Assembly: GCA_946894095.1 (NCBI GenBank)
Contig: OX335655.1
Span: forward strand, 12,586,001 to 12,650,000
Source of the DNA: Incurvaria masculella
Taxonomy: Eukaryota > Arthropoda > Insecta > Lepidoptera > Incurvariidae
Direction: 5' to 3'
Length of the DNA: 64,000 nucleotides
The notes below the pieces were generated by a model. That model saw only the letters and a program-made list of their open reading frames with translations, did not search any database and was not told where the DNA came from. Of the stretch, positions 62,690 to 64,000 are shown piece after piece. The position numbers and the translations under genes were made by a program. How positions within the stretch are numbered: position 1 is the stretch's first letter; every line of letters starts with the position of its first letter.

Positions 62690-64000
62690 ATAGACAAACT
62701 TAATGCTCACTTCTTGATCTTATTAAAAGTATGCTTTTCCACTCTTTAAATTTCTTCACTCACTTCACTCAATGTCTCTTTTGTATTATTATTTCATCAT
62801 TGACTTTATTAATTTTGTCCACTTATTCCTGTCCTTCGCGAGTGTCCACCAGCGATTGGCGGCCGCGCGCAGCTCGTCACTCCAGCGCGTCAGCGGCCGC
62901 CCGACGCTTCTCACGCCGTCTCGAGGTATCCATTCCGTAGTGAGTCTACTCCATCTTTCATCTGAGCATCGAGCCAAGTGTCCGGCCCACTCAAATTTTA
63001 ATTTTCTTGCCTTTTCTACAACATCGTCTACTTTCGTTTTCTTTCTCAGATCTTCATTCCTTATTCTCGATGCTCTAGAAATCCCCAGCATGCTCCTCTC
63101 CATTGCCCGTTGGTTTACTCTTAACTTCTCTGCCTGTTTATCTGTTAGAGCCCATGTTTGTGCCCCGTAAACCATTACAGGGATTACGGCCATATTAAAA
63201 ACTTTTCTTTTAATTCCTATCGGCAGATGGCTGCTTTTAAATATACATTTTAAAGACCAGAACTTTTTCCAACCATTGCTACATCTTCTATCCAGTTATT
63301 TTTCTAGTCTATTTTGGAAAGACACAACCTGACCCAAGTAGACGTAATCTTGAACGTATTCGAGCTTTTTCCCTTTGATGTCTATTGGTATTTCAGTAAA
63401 GTTGGTCATAACCTTTGTTTTAGTTTCATTTAGTTTGAGCCCAGTTTCTTCAAGGATTTCTTGTAGCATACTTAACATTCGTTTAAGTTCTTCAGGAGTT
63501 TCTGATAGTAGTATGATATCATCAGCGAATCTTAAAACCTTTAGGTACACTCCGTTTATTCTTATCCCAAAGGTATCAAGGTCCAGCCGTCTAAATATTT
63601 CTTCCAGGAGGCAATTAAATAATAATGGCGATAGTGGATCTCCTTGTTTCACGCCTTTTTTTACTGGGAATGGGAGTCCTTCAATGTCTATTTTTATGCT
63701 TGCAGTACTGTAGTCATAGATGCTTCTTACAATATTAATGTATTTTTGTTGTATTCCTTGTTTCATTAGCGCTGTCATTAGAAAAGTATGACTTACTGAG
63801 TCAAACGCTTTTGTAAAGTCAATAAAGCAGATGTAGATAGCCTTATTATATTCCGTATATTTTTCAGCAATCATGTTCATGGTGTGCAAATGGTCTGATG
63901 TCGAGAACCCTTTCCGAAATCCAGCTTGATCTAGCGATTGTTGTTCGTTTAGGTGTTGGTATAATCTTCTTCTCAGTACTGCCATAAACATTTTGTATAA
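62690..64000 (-). mobile_element. RTE-type LINE, 3' part, runs off the right edge
   Basis: The minus strand 63296-63991 encodes QAGFRKGFSTSDHLHTMNMI, FIDFTKAFDSVSH, GVKQGDPLSPLLFNCLLEEI and RFADDIILLSETPEELKRML (the ADD catalytic site). 62789-63193 continues in the same frame with VYGAQTWALTDKQAEKLRVN, RAMERSMLGISR and HLARCSDERWS. Only one TAA stop (about 63293) separates them. The endonuclease half lies outside the window. Confidence 0.9.

Overview
The window looks like lepidopteran (moth or butterfly) genomic DNA. It is AT-rich and gene-poor, its two recognisable genes are split into short GC-richer exons by GT-AG introns, and most of the rest is transposon-derived. Several interspersed repeats (the CCGT-repeat element ending in CACTTGGCCGG, a tRNA-derived SINE, short Helitrons, CR1-like and RTE-like LINEs, mariner) are ones I associate from memory with Lepidoptera. 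No species can be assigned from sequence alone.

Region 1, 1-6351: no host exon seen. It holds foldback elements, a CCGT-repeat element, LINE tails and a 471-bp TTAA-flanked MITE. Region 2, 6352-22978 (+): ten exons joining in one frame into about 554 residues of an SLC26 sulfate/anion transporter most like SLC26A11, from the YGLY motif after the first membrane spans to the stop behind the STAS domain. The N-terminal exon(s) are not in the window. The 9-kb intron between the last membrane exon and the STAS exons carries two Helitrons, SINEs and foldback elements. Two splice junctions of this gene have been tandemly copied: a 142-bp exon-plus-donor unit repeated downstream of exon 7, and an acceptor-plus-exon-start unit triplicated upstream of exon 5.

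Region 3, 22979-58599: about 35 kb with no recognisable host gene. It is a transposon graveyard with a nearly full-length mariner, two other Tc1/mariner-like pseudogenes (one cut by 168-bp Harbinger-type MITEs), several non-LTR reverse-transcriptase fragments, a Helitron, and many long-TIR foldback MITEs, some nested in each other. Region 4, 58600-61907 (-): the six 3' exons of a CYP9-like cytochrome P450 (clan 3) with I-helix, ExxR, PERF and haem-binding motifs. Its 5' exons lie beyond the right edge. The intron after the ExxR exon contains a duplicated copy of its own donor and acceptor. Region 5, 61908-64000: P450 intron containing A/T-rich tracts and an RTE-type LINE with one in-frame stop that runs off the window.

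The two genes are unrelated and on opposite strands, converging on the central repeat-rich region. No operon-like or cooperating gene set and no new molecular system is evident. The most unusual signals are the splice-junction-spanning tandem duplications and the nested insertion records. All identifications are by eye; no database search was possible.
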